DNA of 64,000 bases. Origin: Odontesthes bonariensis. Lineage: Eukaryota > Chordata > Actinopteri > Atheriniformes > Atherinopsidae. The notes beneath the pieces were generated by a model. That model was not told where the DNA came from. It made no database searches and saw only the letters and a list, made by a program, of their open reading frames with translations. Below are positions 1 through 11,056 of the stretch, piece after piece. The translations under genes were made by a program, and so were the position numbers. Within the stretch, counting starts at the first letter, position 1. Each line of letters opens with the position of its first letter. The stretch spans positions 24,264,227-24,328,226 of the forward strand of contig NC_134515.1 of assembly GCF_027942865.1 (NCBI RefSeq). Direction: 5' to 3'.

Positions 1-794
1 CATTAATTTATAATCCTGTCGGCAGCATTAATGTTAGACATGCAGGGTTCTCTGGGTCTCTCAAGTCCCCCTCGAATAGTTTTTGCCCCTTTACTTTTAT
101 TACTGTGTTAATACTTAAGTGGTAGAAAACGTAGCTGTAGAGAGAGTACTAGATTTTATTACAAATAAGTTCTTGCTGTCCTTCTTTCTTTTTCTTTTTC
201 CCTCAAGATTCAATATTTTGCACAGCTGTTTCTAGTGGTCTAGTGGTCTGAGATTTTAGAAACTCAACCATAAACGCAACAGAAAGAAAAACATGACAGC
301 TCGTCACAAAACACCGTTTCAGGATAACAAAAATATAAAGTATCAAAGAGCATAATAAAACAACAGAATATTGAAAACAGAAAACACTACATTTAGGATA
401 ATAAACATAATTTAACATAAAGTTGAAAAAAAATAAGAAAAAAGCAGAAAATGCAGTTTCAGAATACCCAACAACATGTTATTGCTTTTTTTGTGTGTGT
501 TTTTCCGCATGGAAAAAAGCAAAAAAAAAGCACCAACCTCCAAGAAGTAAGACTTGGTATATGCCACAGATTTCGTAGAACATACGCCTTTCTGAGGTGT
601 AGGTGGTGCTCTGCAGATACAGAGCAGAAATCTTCAGCCACGGCGTTAATGGCTTATTTTGCTCTTCATATGTCCTGAAGCACATTTTTTCTGGACATTT
701 ATATTAAGGTTTAAAAATTGGTTCTAGTTGAACAATTAAGTGTCTTTTTTCACCTCTCACTTATTTATGTTGTTCTCTCTGCTCTAATCGGCAG
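1..794 (+). other. ogg1 intron, no gene seen
   Basis: This AT-rich stretch lies upstream of the first recognisable ogg1 exon and ends in a splice acceptor (AG at 793-794). No earlier ogg1 exon could be recognised in it, so the 5' exons probably lie outside the window. Short open frames here show no protein family resemblance. Confidence 0.6.
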
Positions 795-1648
795 ATGGCA
801 GCGTCGAGGCGCGACTCAGGGATCTCGGCTTTGGATACAGGGCCCGGTTCCTCCAGCAGAGTGCAAAGCAAATCCTGCACACCCACGGGCTCCAGTGGCT
901 TGAGGGTTTACGCAGAGTCCCGTATCTTGAGGCCCGTGATGCTCTTCGGACTCTCCCTGGCGTTGGCACCAAGGTACAGCAGGAAAAGAAGCAGTTCGCC
1001 TCTCACAGTTCATTGATATTAATGGGGGCAAATATTATGACGTGAAATAATGATAGCAGCGTCTAATCAAGGTTTTGTTTCACGGTGTAGGTGGCAGACT
1101 GTGTGTGTCTTATGTCTATGGATAAGTCAGAGGCCGTCCCCGTGGATACACACGTGTGGCAGATTGCTAAGCGGGACTATAAGTATGCTGCTGATAAGGG
1201 ACAAAAGAGCCTCACAGATAAACTCCACAAAGGAATCGGTTAGTATTCGCACACCTTCTTTGAAGTATTGGTCCTCTTCATCCACTAACACAATGTCTTA
1301 TCAACTGTTTCCACACAGGAGACTTTTTTAGAAAGCTATGGGGGCCGTACGCCGGCTGGGCGCATTCGGTGAGTTATCGGCCTTTGATTTTCTGTCTCTC
1401 GCAGTCGGTCCGTTCGCTGTTACGACCGCTGTTTCTGCCTGTTTCAGGTGTTGTTCTGTGCTGACCTCAAGAAGTTCCAGAGCCTCAAAGAAGCCGCACA
1501 TCTGAAGCAGCCGAAGGAGGAGGAAGAGGAAGGAGAAAAGTGCAGGAAATCAACAATAAAAAGAGAGTTTGATGGAGATGGGACAAACATGAAAAAAAAA
1601 AAAAAAAATGCAAGTGAAGAAATAGGGGCTGATATGCTTCTAATATGA
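795..1648 (+). CDS. ogg1: 8-oxoguanine DNA glycosylase OGG1, 3' part
   Basis: OGG1 removes 8-oxoguanine from DNA in base-excision repair, acting in the nucleus and mitochondria as a bifunctional glycosylase/AP lyase. Four exons are visible: 795-973, 1091-1238, 1319-1368 and 1448-1648, joined at GT-AG sites in consistent phase. The first ends in the helix-hairpin-helix segment LPGVGTK, whose last lysine is the Schiff-base lysine of the family (Lys249 in human). The next carries VADCVCLM and VPVDTHVW, containing the catalytic aspartate (Asp268 in human). The third encodes [13 protein letters not shown], typical of the C-terminal helices. The last exon ends in an acidic and lysine-rich tail that could act as a nuclear signal. 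The 5' exons are missing, so the gene is partial at the window edge. A run of 17 A (1592-1608) lies inside the last coding exon. Family assignment is secure. Confidence 0.95.
1592..1608 (+). repeat. A17 homopolymer inside ogg1 coding exon
   Basis: Seventeen consecutive A bases encode most of the lysine run near the OGG1 C terminus. A one-base slip would change only the last dozen or so residues. Confidence 0.95.
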
Positions 1649-4100
1649 GATCACACAATTTACTGATCGAGCTGTATTTGAAAACCCATTAAAATGAAAT
1701 GTGCAGTTGGTTAACTATTCAAAAAACCTGACATAGAACGAGTTGCTGTGCAACATCTCAGGGTTTTTTAATCTATATGCGTTGACTGTGCTTTTTCCTC
1801 ACTGTGAGCTCTCCACTGAAAAATCAAGGCATTGGTGACTTTGTTTTGTAAATATGAAATATACTTTTTGTACTTTACAGTGTTCACTGAGTGTATTTAT
1901 TTTTTTAGAACATATCAAAACAGTTGTTAAGCCCACTAAAATAACCACTGTCTAGTTGGCTATGAGATATGTAAAATGTTACTAAAATGGCCTGTAGGTG
2001 ACAGCACACATTACTGAACGGTGCTCCGAAGGACTATAGTGGTCCATTTACTTTAGCCTTTTTATTTTCTTTTTTTCTTTTTTCTACTTTTTTTTTAATA
2101 CAAGAACAAGCTGCAGTATTTGCTTTTGTGAATCATTTCCAAACAAGCCTCCCGGCTCTCATTCCACTGTGTGCCGACCTTTCTTTGCATTTGTGTGCAT
2201 GTAAGAAGAGGTCACGGGATGCTGAAATGTTTTGTGTTTCTTCAGAGAAATCCTCGCATCACAACAGTATCGTTGTGCGCTGGATCGTGAAAAGTAGCTT
2301 GACTGGGTGGATATGAAGTGCCAAAGTGTCTGTATGTTTATCTATAGGCATGGATGGACTGTGTCAGCTGATCTTTTTATAGCAGGGATTGCAGTTATCT
2401 TCTGTCAGTGCTTGGGGCCAGCGCGACTGTCTCTGGTGACAACATGGCCGTGTCTCTTTGGGTTTTTGAAGCATTACTGTCCCTTTAAAGCAATGACCCA
2501 GCAATATTTTTTATTTCTTTAGAAGAAACGGAGAAGACTCTTTCTCAAATGTGGCAGCAGCGCACAGGATCATCAACCCCTAATTTGACAAATGTCTCCT
2601 GATGTGTTTGCTCAAGCAAGTAGATGTATTGCATAAGTGGTTGCTGCATCTGTGCATGCATCTGTATGGGCATGTCTTACATCCGTCGCTGAGTTTTATT
2701 TGTGGAACAGAGTGCAGCCATGCAAGTTAATTAATATGTGAGTCAGCTTTTATCCCTGTTCCAGTTGAGCTAGGTGCAAGCTGGGGGCCAGCTGCAGGGC
2801 AGCGGAGAAGAGGAGCAGAATAAAAAATAGTCATCTAAGAAAATAAATAAGGCAAAATAGGGAGAAATGGGGGGAAAGGTGAAAGTGTGCAGGGGGTAAA
2901 GACAGGAATTTTAGTGGACACACTGAGCAGGCTAAAGCATCAGAGGCTTGTGTATTATGTAAAACATGAGTCTCAGCTTGTGTTTTGCCTTCGAGGGTTG
3001 TTCATTTGAAAGACCTCAATGTGCGTACTTAGTAAAGTGAGTAAAGGACATCATCTCTTCCTACAAGTACCAGGAGGGGCCACTGTTGGAGCTTCAGCTC
3101 GGGGCATATCCTCTCTGTTTCCGGAAGGCGATGGCAGAGGTGGTTCTGGAGAGTTGTTATTAAGATTGTGTTCAAAATCAGGTTCTCTCTTAAGTGGCTC
3201 ATATGCGTAAAAAAAACTAATCAGAAATTATATAAAGCCAAACCTGTTCCCTAAAGATTGGGCAGCAGGGAAAATTTAAATCAAACCAGAATGCAATGAT
3301 TAAGATATCTTTTAAACCTTACTTTAAATGGAATATAATATAAAATCAACATAACAAATGTCTTTCTTATTGCTCTTTACAAAAATGTAGAGCAAACAAA
3401 AGAAGAAGCTCATTCTGTATATGTTTCTGTCTACCAACATTTTGCATTATACGTTCAACCCAGAAAATTCAGGGTTAATCATTATCAAACTTTTATATTT
3501 GTATGCAAGTTTTATGTACTTTTATGGATGCAGTGATATGCACTCCAGAATCATATTTGTTTGTCATGCAGACGGCCTGTTTTAGGCATGTCTTTTGCTT
3601 GCAAAGATATCTCTGGATTATTTTAATCTTTAAAGGATATTATGTAGTATTATGTATTATGTATGTTTAAAAAAAACTAATTCTTCAAGAAACAGCAGCT
3701 ATTTTCACATGCAGTGCTCCTCTGTTTAACCCCTCTCCATTTTTACTTCTGAAAGACTCAAACCTCTGAAAGTTTCTCAGTTTCAACATTTGATTGATGA
3801 TAAAACTCCTTTGTTTCTCCTGTGCAAGGGGTGTTACCTACAACAAATGCTTATTACTGAGGTTAAGGTTAGCCATGCTATTCAGTCATTGGGTGATACA
3901 GGTTTCACCAGTATACTGTCTTAGCTGAGTTGAAAAATCATCAGCAAAACTGATAATGGATACTACAACTTTTGATGTAATTGTGATCTTTTGATGTAAT
4001 CATTTGATTTAAATGCCTGACAAATGACGATTAGTCAGTGGCGCAATGGAGAAATCAGTGTTTGCAATATACCCAATTATAGCCTTATAATTGGGTAATT
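1649..4100. other. ogg1 3' UTR and intergenic DNA
   Basis: An ATTAAA at 1688-1693 is the first possible polyadenylation signal after the ogg1 stop. The rest is AT-rich non-coding DNA. The short open frames around 2130-2520 and 3020-3210 show no recognisable domain. Confidence 0.6.
1688..1693 (+). terminator. possible ogg1 polyadenylation signal (ATTAAA)
   Basis: This is the common variant hexamer, 40 bases after the stop codon. Later signals cannot be excluded. Confidence 0.4.
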
Positions 4101-4123
4101 GGGGGGGGGGGGGGGGGGGGGGG
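4101..4123 (+). repeat. G23 homopolymer
   Basis: Twenty-three uninterrupted G bases on the + strand. Such tracts can form G-quadruplexes and are prone to length error. Confidence 0.95.
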
Positions 4124-4615
4124 CTTACAAAGAGAAAGACTCAAAACACAGAGTTTAGAGAGGTGGTTTAGATTTCAATCTTTCTTAACTCAGGAGTGTG
4201 TGGATGGAGATTAGCACGGTTCTTTTTAATGGAAGCGGCATCATGTGTCTAATCTAATACTTTCTACCATTTAATAAAATCCCCGTTTTTCAGCTTGTGA
4301 TTCAATGTCTAATAGACTGAAAGGAAAACACAGTTCCAGTTGAGTAGAATGAATTCAAAACATTCCCAGACAGAGATGGTGCAAATATACTCCCTGTTAT
4401 GTATAGGTGTGTGGGGTAGCATGACTTCCATGTGTGGTCATTGTGTCTGTCTGTGAGGCTAACTCCAGAGAATGTGCTCATTGAGAAAGCTTCAGATACT
4501 TCTGAACTCTGATTTTGTTTATAGCTTAAACTTCCCCCATAGGAACCAGCAGAGAGGAGCTCTAACATTATATCAGATGTACGGCTTAAAGAAAAGAAAA
4601 ATAAATGGCCTGTTT

Positions 4616-5776
4616 TAGGGATGCACCGATCCGCTTTTTTCAACTCCAATACCGATATCTGAGGTTTAGTATCGGCCGATACGATCCGATACCGGAAAAC
4701 AACGTGGAATTATGGTAACAAACGGTAAGTTTCATTGTGTGGAAAAGACTGGGATCATTCTTTTGTGCAAGGCAACATCAGACTTGACTTAAAAGGATAG
4801 TTAACCTCTTTTGATATGAAGCTGTATGATGTATGCGGGCTGTGTAAACTGTGCAGACCGAAGTGCAGACTGAGCAGTCCCCTGCTTCTGAGCAGTAAAC
4901 ACTGTAACAGGTGCGGCTGCCAGCAGGTGGCAACACGCAGTGATGCGAAGGGAGAGAAAATAGCGCCAAGCGATTGTGAGGTCTGACTTTTTCCTGGAGA
5001 ACGATTTTGTGATGCAAATGTATTACTCTTTTGAACGCATATTGTTTTGAGAAGCAAGACGCTTTATTTTTTAAACTCCAGCCAACTAGCCGGACTACTT
5101 TCTGCAACGCCAAAACAAGGCTGGAACTCGGCTCACAGTACGCAGTAGGGGGTAAGTCAATGTTCATAAACGATATTGTTAGTATGGGATGTCATACAGC
5201 TTCATGTCAAAAGAGGCGGACCATCCCTTTAAACATTTCTTTCCTATTTTTTTTAAACAAATAAACAGATATAAATGTACTGAATTACTTCTTTATTTAA
5301 GAATTGTGCACCAGTTAAATAATCTTAACCATAAAAATATAACTAGTGTAACTGGTTCAGTCAGTGTAATTAGGGATTCAAAATCCAATGTAAAACAAAA
5401 TATTAAATAATAAAGGAGCTGAAATTGAGAAAAAAAACAATAGCTTCAGTAGATATTCAATTGGTAGAATGAATGTCTACATTGGTAGACATTCAAAATA
5501 AATAGCAATCAGCTCTTTATATAGTTTAGTGCAAATGGGAATTAAACATCCATTTCAAAAGCATCTAAACAAAACAATAGCTTCTCTAGCTTGGTAAAAA
5601 ACAAAAAAAAAAGTTTTTTAGAGGGGGCAAAAGGCCCTTGGATGAATGCCAAAGCTGGACAGGACAAGGGAAAAATAAAAATAAAAACAATAAATAAAAT
5701 CACCAATGGCCGATCTTAAATTTTCTTCAATATCGGTACCGATATCCGATCCAAATATCAGATCGGTGCATCCCTA
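4616..5776. mobile_element. non-autonomous hAT DNA transposon
   Basis: The element begins TAGGGATGCACCGATC and ends with its exact reverse complement, GATCGGTGCATCCCTA. It is flanked on both sides by a perfect 8-bp target duplication, GCCTGTTT (4608-4615 and 5777-5784), which is the hAT hallmark. Just inside the ends are further inverted blocks containing the words ATCGG and CCGAT. No transposase frame is present, so it must have moved with enzyme supplied by another copy. A second element appears to be inserted within it (4789-5232). Confidence 0.9.
4789..5232. mobile_element. nested TTAA-flanked MITE (piggyBac-like)
   Basis: Imperfect inverted repeats of about 40 bp (4793-4833 against 5188-5228) share the words CCTCTTTTGA and ATGAAGCTGTATGA. 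Each end abuts a TTAA tetranucleotide (4789-4792 and 5229-5232), the target duplication of piggyBac-type elements. It lies wholly inside the hAT element, so it entered later or travelled as part of that family. No coding capacity is visible. Confidence 0.65.
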
Positions 5777-5784
5777 GCCTGTTT

Positions 5785-7725
5785 ACTGAGTGGGCCTACA
5801 GGGACACACAATTACCATATTTGTACATAAATATTAAAGTGGTCCATAAATGACCAAGGCTGGAGGGGAGATATTTAACCAAATGATTGAAAAAGACATG
5901 GAAAAGACATAAAATGAACATGACGAGGTACGAAGTAATTTACATCAGGGGAAATTGAGCAGGCTACCAAAATTAGACAAAGAAGAACAATAAGAGACTA
6001 AAAAATGACAAAAAGAAAACTCAAAACAACTGCAAGAAGACTTGTAGTTATGGAAAACATCTCTAAGATGGAGACAACTGGAGACACAAAAAAAAAAACA
6101 CAAATCATATCTTCATAATTTGTAGTTGTTTTGCATCCAGGGGTCTTGGTCCTCGATGAGTGGAGGGCCTTTTACATGTCTGCAGTGCCCCGTTGTTTCA
6201 TAATTCCTCCGTGTTTGTAAAAAGCAGTTTTTGACATCAAATCGGATGAAGCTTCGGGTAATCTGTCAAAACTGTGAGATTACACTCATTTGGAGCCCAG
6301 CTGAAAGCTTTGACATCACAACAAAGTCACATTGTGTCAGGGCATAGATACATGGTGGGACCGGCAACATTCCAATTATCTCATGAATTTCTTATGAAGC
6401 ATTTAAATGCCCCAGAACTCGTCCCGCATGGCTGTTTGTAATTCACAAGAGAGTTCGCCTGAGTGAGAGGAAACACTTATTGACTGCTTTTAGTTTGTTT
6501 AGTTGCACACATGCACACCGACATCATTAGAGAAATAAAATGAGTCAGACAGGAAAGGAGCAGTATTCAACAACAGGCAGGTAAAATAAAACAGGAAAGA
6601 ATTTGACATATATCTACGTCAAAAGAAAAAAAATTATATATATATAGTTGACACTCCATTCATATTGAAACCACTGACAAAATTGCCTAACCAGGTAGTT
6701 ATCTAAATGACATGACATGTCTTGCATGAAATCAGATTTTTCATTCTTTAAAATTTGGAATATGTACAATGCAATTACTTTTCCACTCCCAATAGAATAT
6801 TAGTCATAATCCATGTTCATAATGTGATTACCATCCTTAAGCGGTGCTGCTCAACCTGTCCAAAACCTTCAGTGTCTCCTGCTGGCTCAGTAGTAATGTA
6901 ATGGCCTTAGGACAATCCTCTGAGCTGCACGGGTTATTTTAGGACTCAGTCGATTTAATCAAAGAGACAAATACACAATGAATGGGTGATTGGGAATAAG
7001 ACTTGTTTGTAGGCAAGGTGAGAGTCTCCATTTAAGATCTTTGTCAATTTATGTCTGTGTTGGGGCTCAGCCAGAGCAGAGCTGCAGCCTCAACTTGTCC
7101 AAACAAGCAAATTTTGTGTGACTGTAAGACAGATAGACTATCAGGTGGGGCATGACGGAGAGGCACTGAGACAAGTCATAGAATGAGGAAATAGTATCAG
7201 CTTGCCCCAAGGTGGTTTGCTCCGCTCTACAAACCTGTGTTGGGGATGAAGGACGGAAGAATGAAGTCTATAGTTTCATACACATCTCTGCACTCAGCTT
7301 ATTGTCCTTGTAGCTGCTGCACCACATCCAGCTATTTGAGGTGCATTCTTTGTCGTTAGAAACATCTTTCCACCCATCCCAGTGAGTTGAACAACCACAC
7401 TATACATTATACATCTTATTTGCAGCCATAACCTGAAGAACAACCCCAGAACCTGGATAGTGGTACTGCACTCTGTGCGATGATGTCAACGCACGTGTCG
7501 TCACATTATCCACTGGGTACCGTCTGAGCGGGATGCGTTGTAAAGGTAGATGGAATAAAACGGTGCTCATTGTGAAACTGCGTATCCGCCTGCTGTTGCG
7601 TAACAGACGTGCCAGGCGGTAGGTTGGTTGGTAGGCAATCGTGTTTATCCTCCTGTGAGGAAAAAAATAGAGGGAGGGAGCGATGTGGAGAGAGATGGAG
7701 CGGTTGGAGGGGGCGTACATATCCT
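5785..7725. other. intergenic DNA between ogg1 and prrt3
   Basis: AT-rich sequence with a short TA tract near 6637-6647. No gene, RNA or clear mobile element was recognised. Confidence 0.55.
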
Positions 7726-7938
7726 AAAAAGCTCGTGGCAAAGGAGCTGGCAACGGTACAAGGCTGCTGAACGCGATCTCTATCCACAGAGGACTAGTTT
7801 CACCGCCGGTGGTTCCTGCAGGTGAAAAGCGTTTAACCAGGACAACGTTTTTTTCCCCCTTCCACTTTCTCTGTACGTACTAGCGCTTATATCCGGCCGC
7901 AACGGACGCCATCGGAAAGGAGACGCACAGACCTACAG
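7726..7938 (+). promoter_or_regulatory. putative prrt3 promoter and untranslated first exon
   Basis: This stretch is richer in C, G and CpG than its surroundings and ends at a good splice donor (ACAG|GTATGT, intron from 7939). The first coding exon of prrt3 starts with a 5' UTR after an acceptor at 15472-15473, so an upstream untranslated exon is required, and this is the best candidate in the window. The start of transcription was not located. This is an inference from composition and the donor site. Confidence 0.4.
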
Positions 7939-8774
7939 GTATGTTTGGAAGGCAAAGAGAGACAGTGGCGGGATAGCTGCTATGCGGCGATACTTTGCGC
8001 AGTGATACACGCGTGACGTTACCTCTACCTGTGCCGCCACGCCGACCGTGGGCTCAGGTCTGCATGCTATGAAAGACATAATTTCACACGCTGCGCTTTT
8101 TTACGTACCCTTACGTTTACCTTACCCTGCGTAGTACGAAACTTTGTGTGTCAAGTTACGAGGAGTGAGCGTACCTGCATCAATAAGAGCTCGAGGCAAA
8201 GCGCCACTTGCACTGAATTTTGTTCGTTGAAGCGGCCTCTTGCCTTGAGGAGAGTAACATCGTTGCTGCTTTTTGGAACGGTTAACGACGCCAGCCAGTT
8301 ACTGCGGTGTATACTAGTAGTTGCCTTCATTATAATTGACATTTGAATTAAGAACAACAGCCCCTCACAACTGCAAAGTTTTTATGTACACGTTTTTAGC
8401 TGACGTCTGTAATATCTATTCAAAATAAATAAAATATCGTTGGCTACGACCTCATCAGAAAATACATCACGGTGTGACGCACAAGATCATACTCGGGCCT
8501 TAACCTCCAACAGCCAGCTGTTTGGATGGATTTGAATGTCCAAATACCACAGAAAACTAAGGCGCTTTGACTAATTTGGAGATACGTTTTAGTGAATCAG
8601 CAACAAGTAACTACCCTATTTGGCCACTTCTGGCAGGTGCGCGGCATGTTGTTTCCGTGTGTGTACACATTATATCTACCCAGAACTATGCCTCAGTTTC
8701 CGAAAATATCAACACGACAGTCGTTTAGATGATACAGATTCACCTGTTTCTTATTGAGGTTTTTCTCAAGCCGT

Positions 8775-8801
8775 GGGGGGGGGGGGGGGGGGGGGGGGGG
8801 G
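8775..8801 (+). repeat. G27 homopolymer
   Basis: Twenty-seven consecutive G bases on the + strand, in the putative first intron of prrt3, under 1 kb downstream of the putative promoter exon. Confidence 0.95.
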
Positions 8802-10794
8802 TGTAGTAGTGAAACCGTGCCAATGCGCCTCCCACACAATGCTCAGGCAGAGTTGCGCCCAGTGGCAGAAAGCCCTGCTTGATAACTTGATTGTAAGGAA
8901 AAACCAACACTGCTAATTCTGAATCAGATCCACTTTAAAGCAGCTCGAAGAAGATTCGTTGCTGCTTTGATTGCGTTTTTCATGGAGAAGGGGAGTTAAA
9001 GCAAAAGTAAAATGGTGTGCCATGTTTGCAGATGAGTCATAACGGCATGGCATAGCGTTGTTGACTCCCAGAAACTGTCTATTTCCGTGGTTTATTTTGT
9101 ATACAAAAGCCATCACTTACATTTTGGAGCAGAGACCTTTAATCTGGCTGTACAGGTTGAAAATACCTTCCAGCTGGCAGCAGGCATGACATACCTGCCA
9201 GAACAGCAAATCCTGATAGTGGAAAATAAAGCATAACTCGAGGCAAGAATATCTCAGTGATGCACCAGCCCCACTAAAACACTCTCAAAACAAGCACGAA
9301 ACAATCCTTTTGCAAGCTCCTTTACGGCCCTGGATTTTTTAAAGTTGTGAATACGGATCAAGGCCCTCCATAAATGAGATAATACCTCATTTACACTGAA
9401 TTATCTTGCAACCTCGACATAATTTTATAGCCTCCAGTTGTAACAGTGTAAGAGTCTTGTATTCCACTGAAGCTGTGGTTAACTCCCTGTAGTAGGCACA
9501 GTTTATGACTAGTGATGCCTGCAATTTTCTTTTGCCCTGAAAGTGTTTTGTGGCTTAGCATGGTGTTGCTGCAGTCTCAATCAGTCACCAGAGTCACTCT
9601 CTCTCGGGGTGTGTTTCTGGTAGTGTGTGAGGGCTAATTTGAACATCAGGACCCTGAACTGGGCAATGTAAAATTGGCGGGGAACTTTCTTCCCATGCTT
9701 ACTTATCATATTTCAATATTCCGCGTCCGTTTACTTTCTTGGGCTGTGCCCTGTCTTTCTTTTTTTGTTTTTGTCTGTGCAGATGCAGCACAGAGAGCCT
9801 TACTGTTAGACCCTGACCTTCAGCCTTTGATATGGGGCTCGCTCATGGGCAGAACGTCTGTCAAACATCTTTTGGGGATCAGCACTTTCACGCTAGGCAT
9901 CCACTTCAAGAGGGGACCAAAATGATTTATGATTGGTTCTGGAGCCTCTTCTTTTCATATAGCATAACCTCGCTGTGTGGTCGGTTGCTCTGCTGGATTT
10001 TAAAACCCACCCCCAACCCACACACCCATGCAGCAGAGCCCCGTGCGAGAGGCGTCCCTGGAAGTTTTATTTTGGCTTATGAGCTAAATGGACAAGTTTG
10101 AGTGTTGGGTGACCCCACCTGGAAAACTTTTACGTGCATGTCAGGAGCTTGTGTAGGTTTTGAGATGTGTTGATATAGGTTAAACCGAATAGTTAAGTGC
10201 CTGTTTTGATTTTATGGTGAAGCCAGATGATAACATGGGAGTTGTTTGCAATCCACGTGTTATTTCAAGGTGTGGAATTTTGTAACGGTCAAACCAGCAA
10301 CCTCCCCCTCCCCTCGCATACCAACATAACCACACATACTCCCTCTTCCATTTCCCCTCTTTTTCTGTCTCACTATTACATATTCACATACATTCACTTC
10401 CTCATGGTCTCACCTCTCCGCAGTACAAACAAGCTATGCATCTGTGTGGCTAGCTGATGGGTGATACTTAGGAGAGCTACAGTACAGAGGACCACAATGA
10501 CACAGTCCTCTGATAGTAATTTCCCAGTCAGATATACAGTGTGTCTGTCTTTTTCTTCATCTTTACTATTCCTCTCTCCGAAACCTTTTGACTGTATCTG
10601 TACTGGGAACTGATTGTCACAGACAGTGTCGTGTTCTCTCCTATCATTCATTAACTCTTCAGCTGAGCGCCTAACACCTTCACAGACAATACGATACAAC
10701 AAGTCAACTCATGTGTTCGGATGTTGGATTTTTGACACACACTCAGCATCCACATATTCCCACCAATACTACAGCTTTTTTGCCACATTAAAGT

Positions 10795-10975
10795 GATGGC
10801 CCACCACTTTGGTTCATGGTCTACATCTCAGAAACTATTGGATAGATTTCCATGAAATTTCGTGGACCTTCATTATCCTCAAAATATAATGTACACGAGC
10901 TGATGATAGCCTGTGGTATTTTTACCACCAGCACCACCTGGGGCTGTCACAATTTATACATAATTGCTTCATTGC
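10795..10975. repeat. probable teleost interspersed repeat fragment
   Basis: The segment contains AACTATTGGATAGATT followed by CATGAAATTTCGT, a word order I recognise from a repeat frequent in fish introns. The ends are not defined and the class is unknown. Confidence 0.35.
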
Positions 10976-11020
10976 AGTGATCTGTGCCATCTGCTGTCAT
11001 TTTGCATATTCACTCTCTGT

Positions 11021-11024
<4 letters not shown>

Positions 11025-11050
<26 letters not shown>
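11025..11050. repeat. (AT)n microsatellite
   Basis: Thirteen uninterrupted AT units. Confidence 0.9.

Positions 11051-11056
<6 letters not shown>

Noticed and set aside
7400-7787. Minus-strand frames of about 100 codons before prrt3
   Set aside because: No domain, unusual composition, and overlap with the CpG-richer promoter-like region; likely chance.
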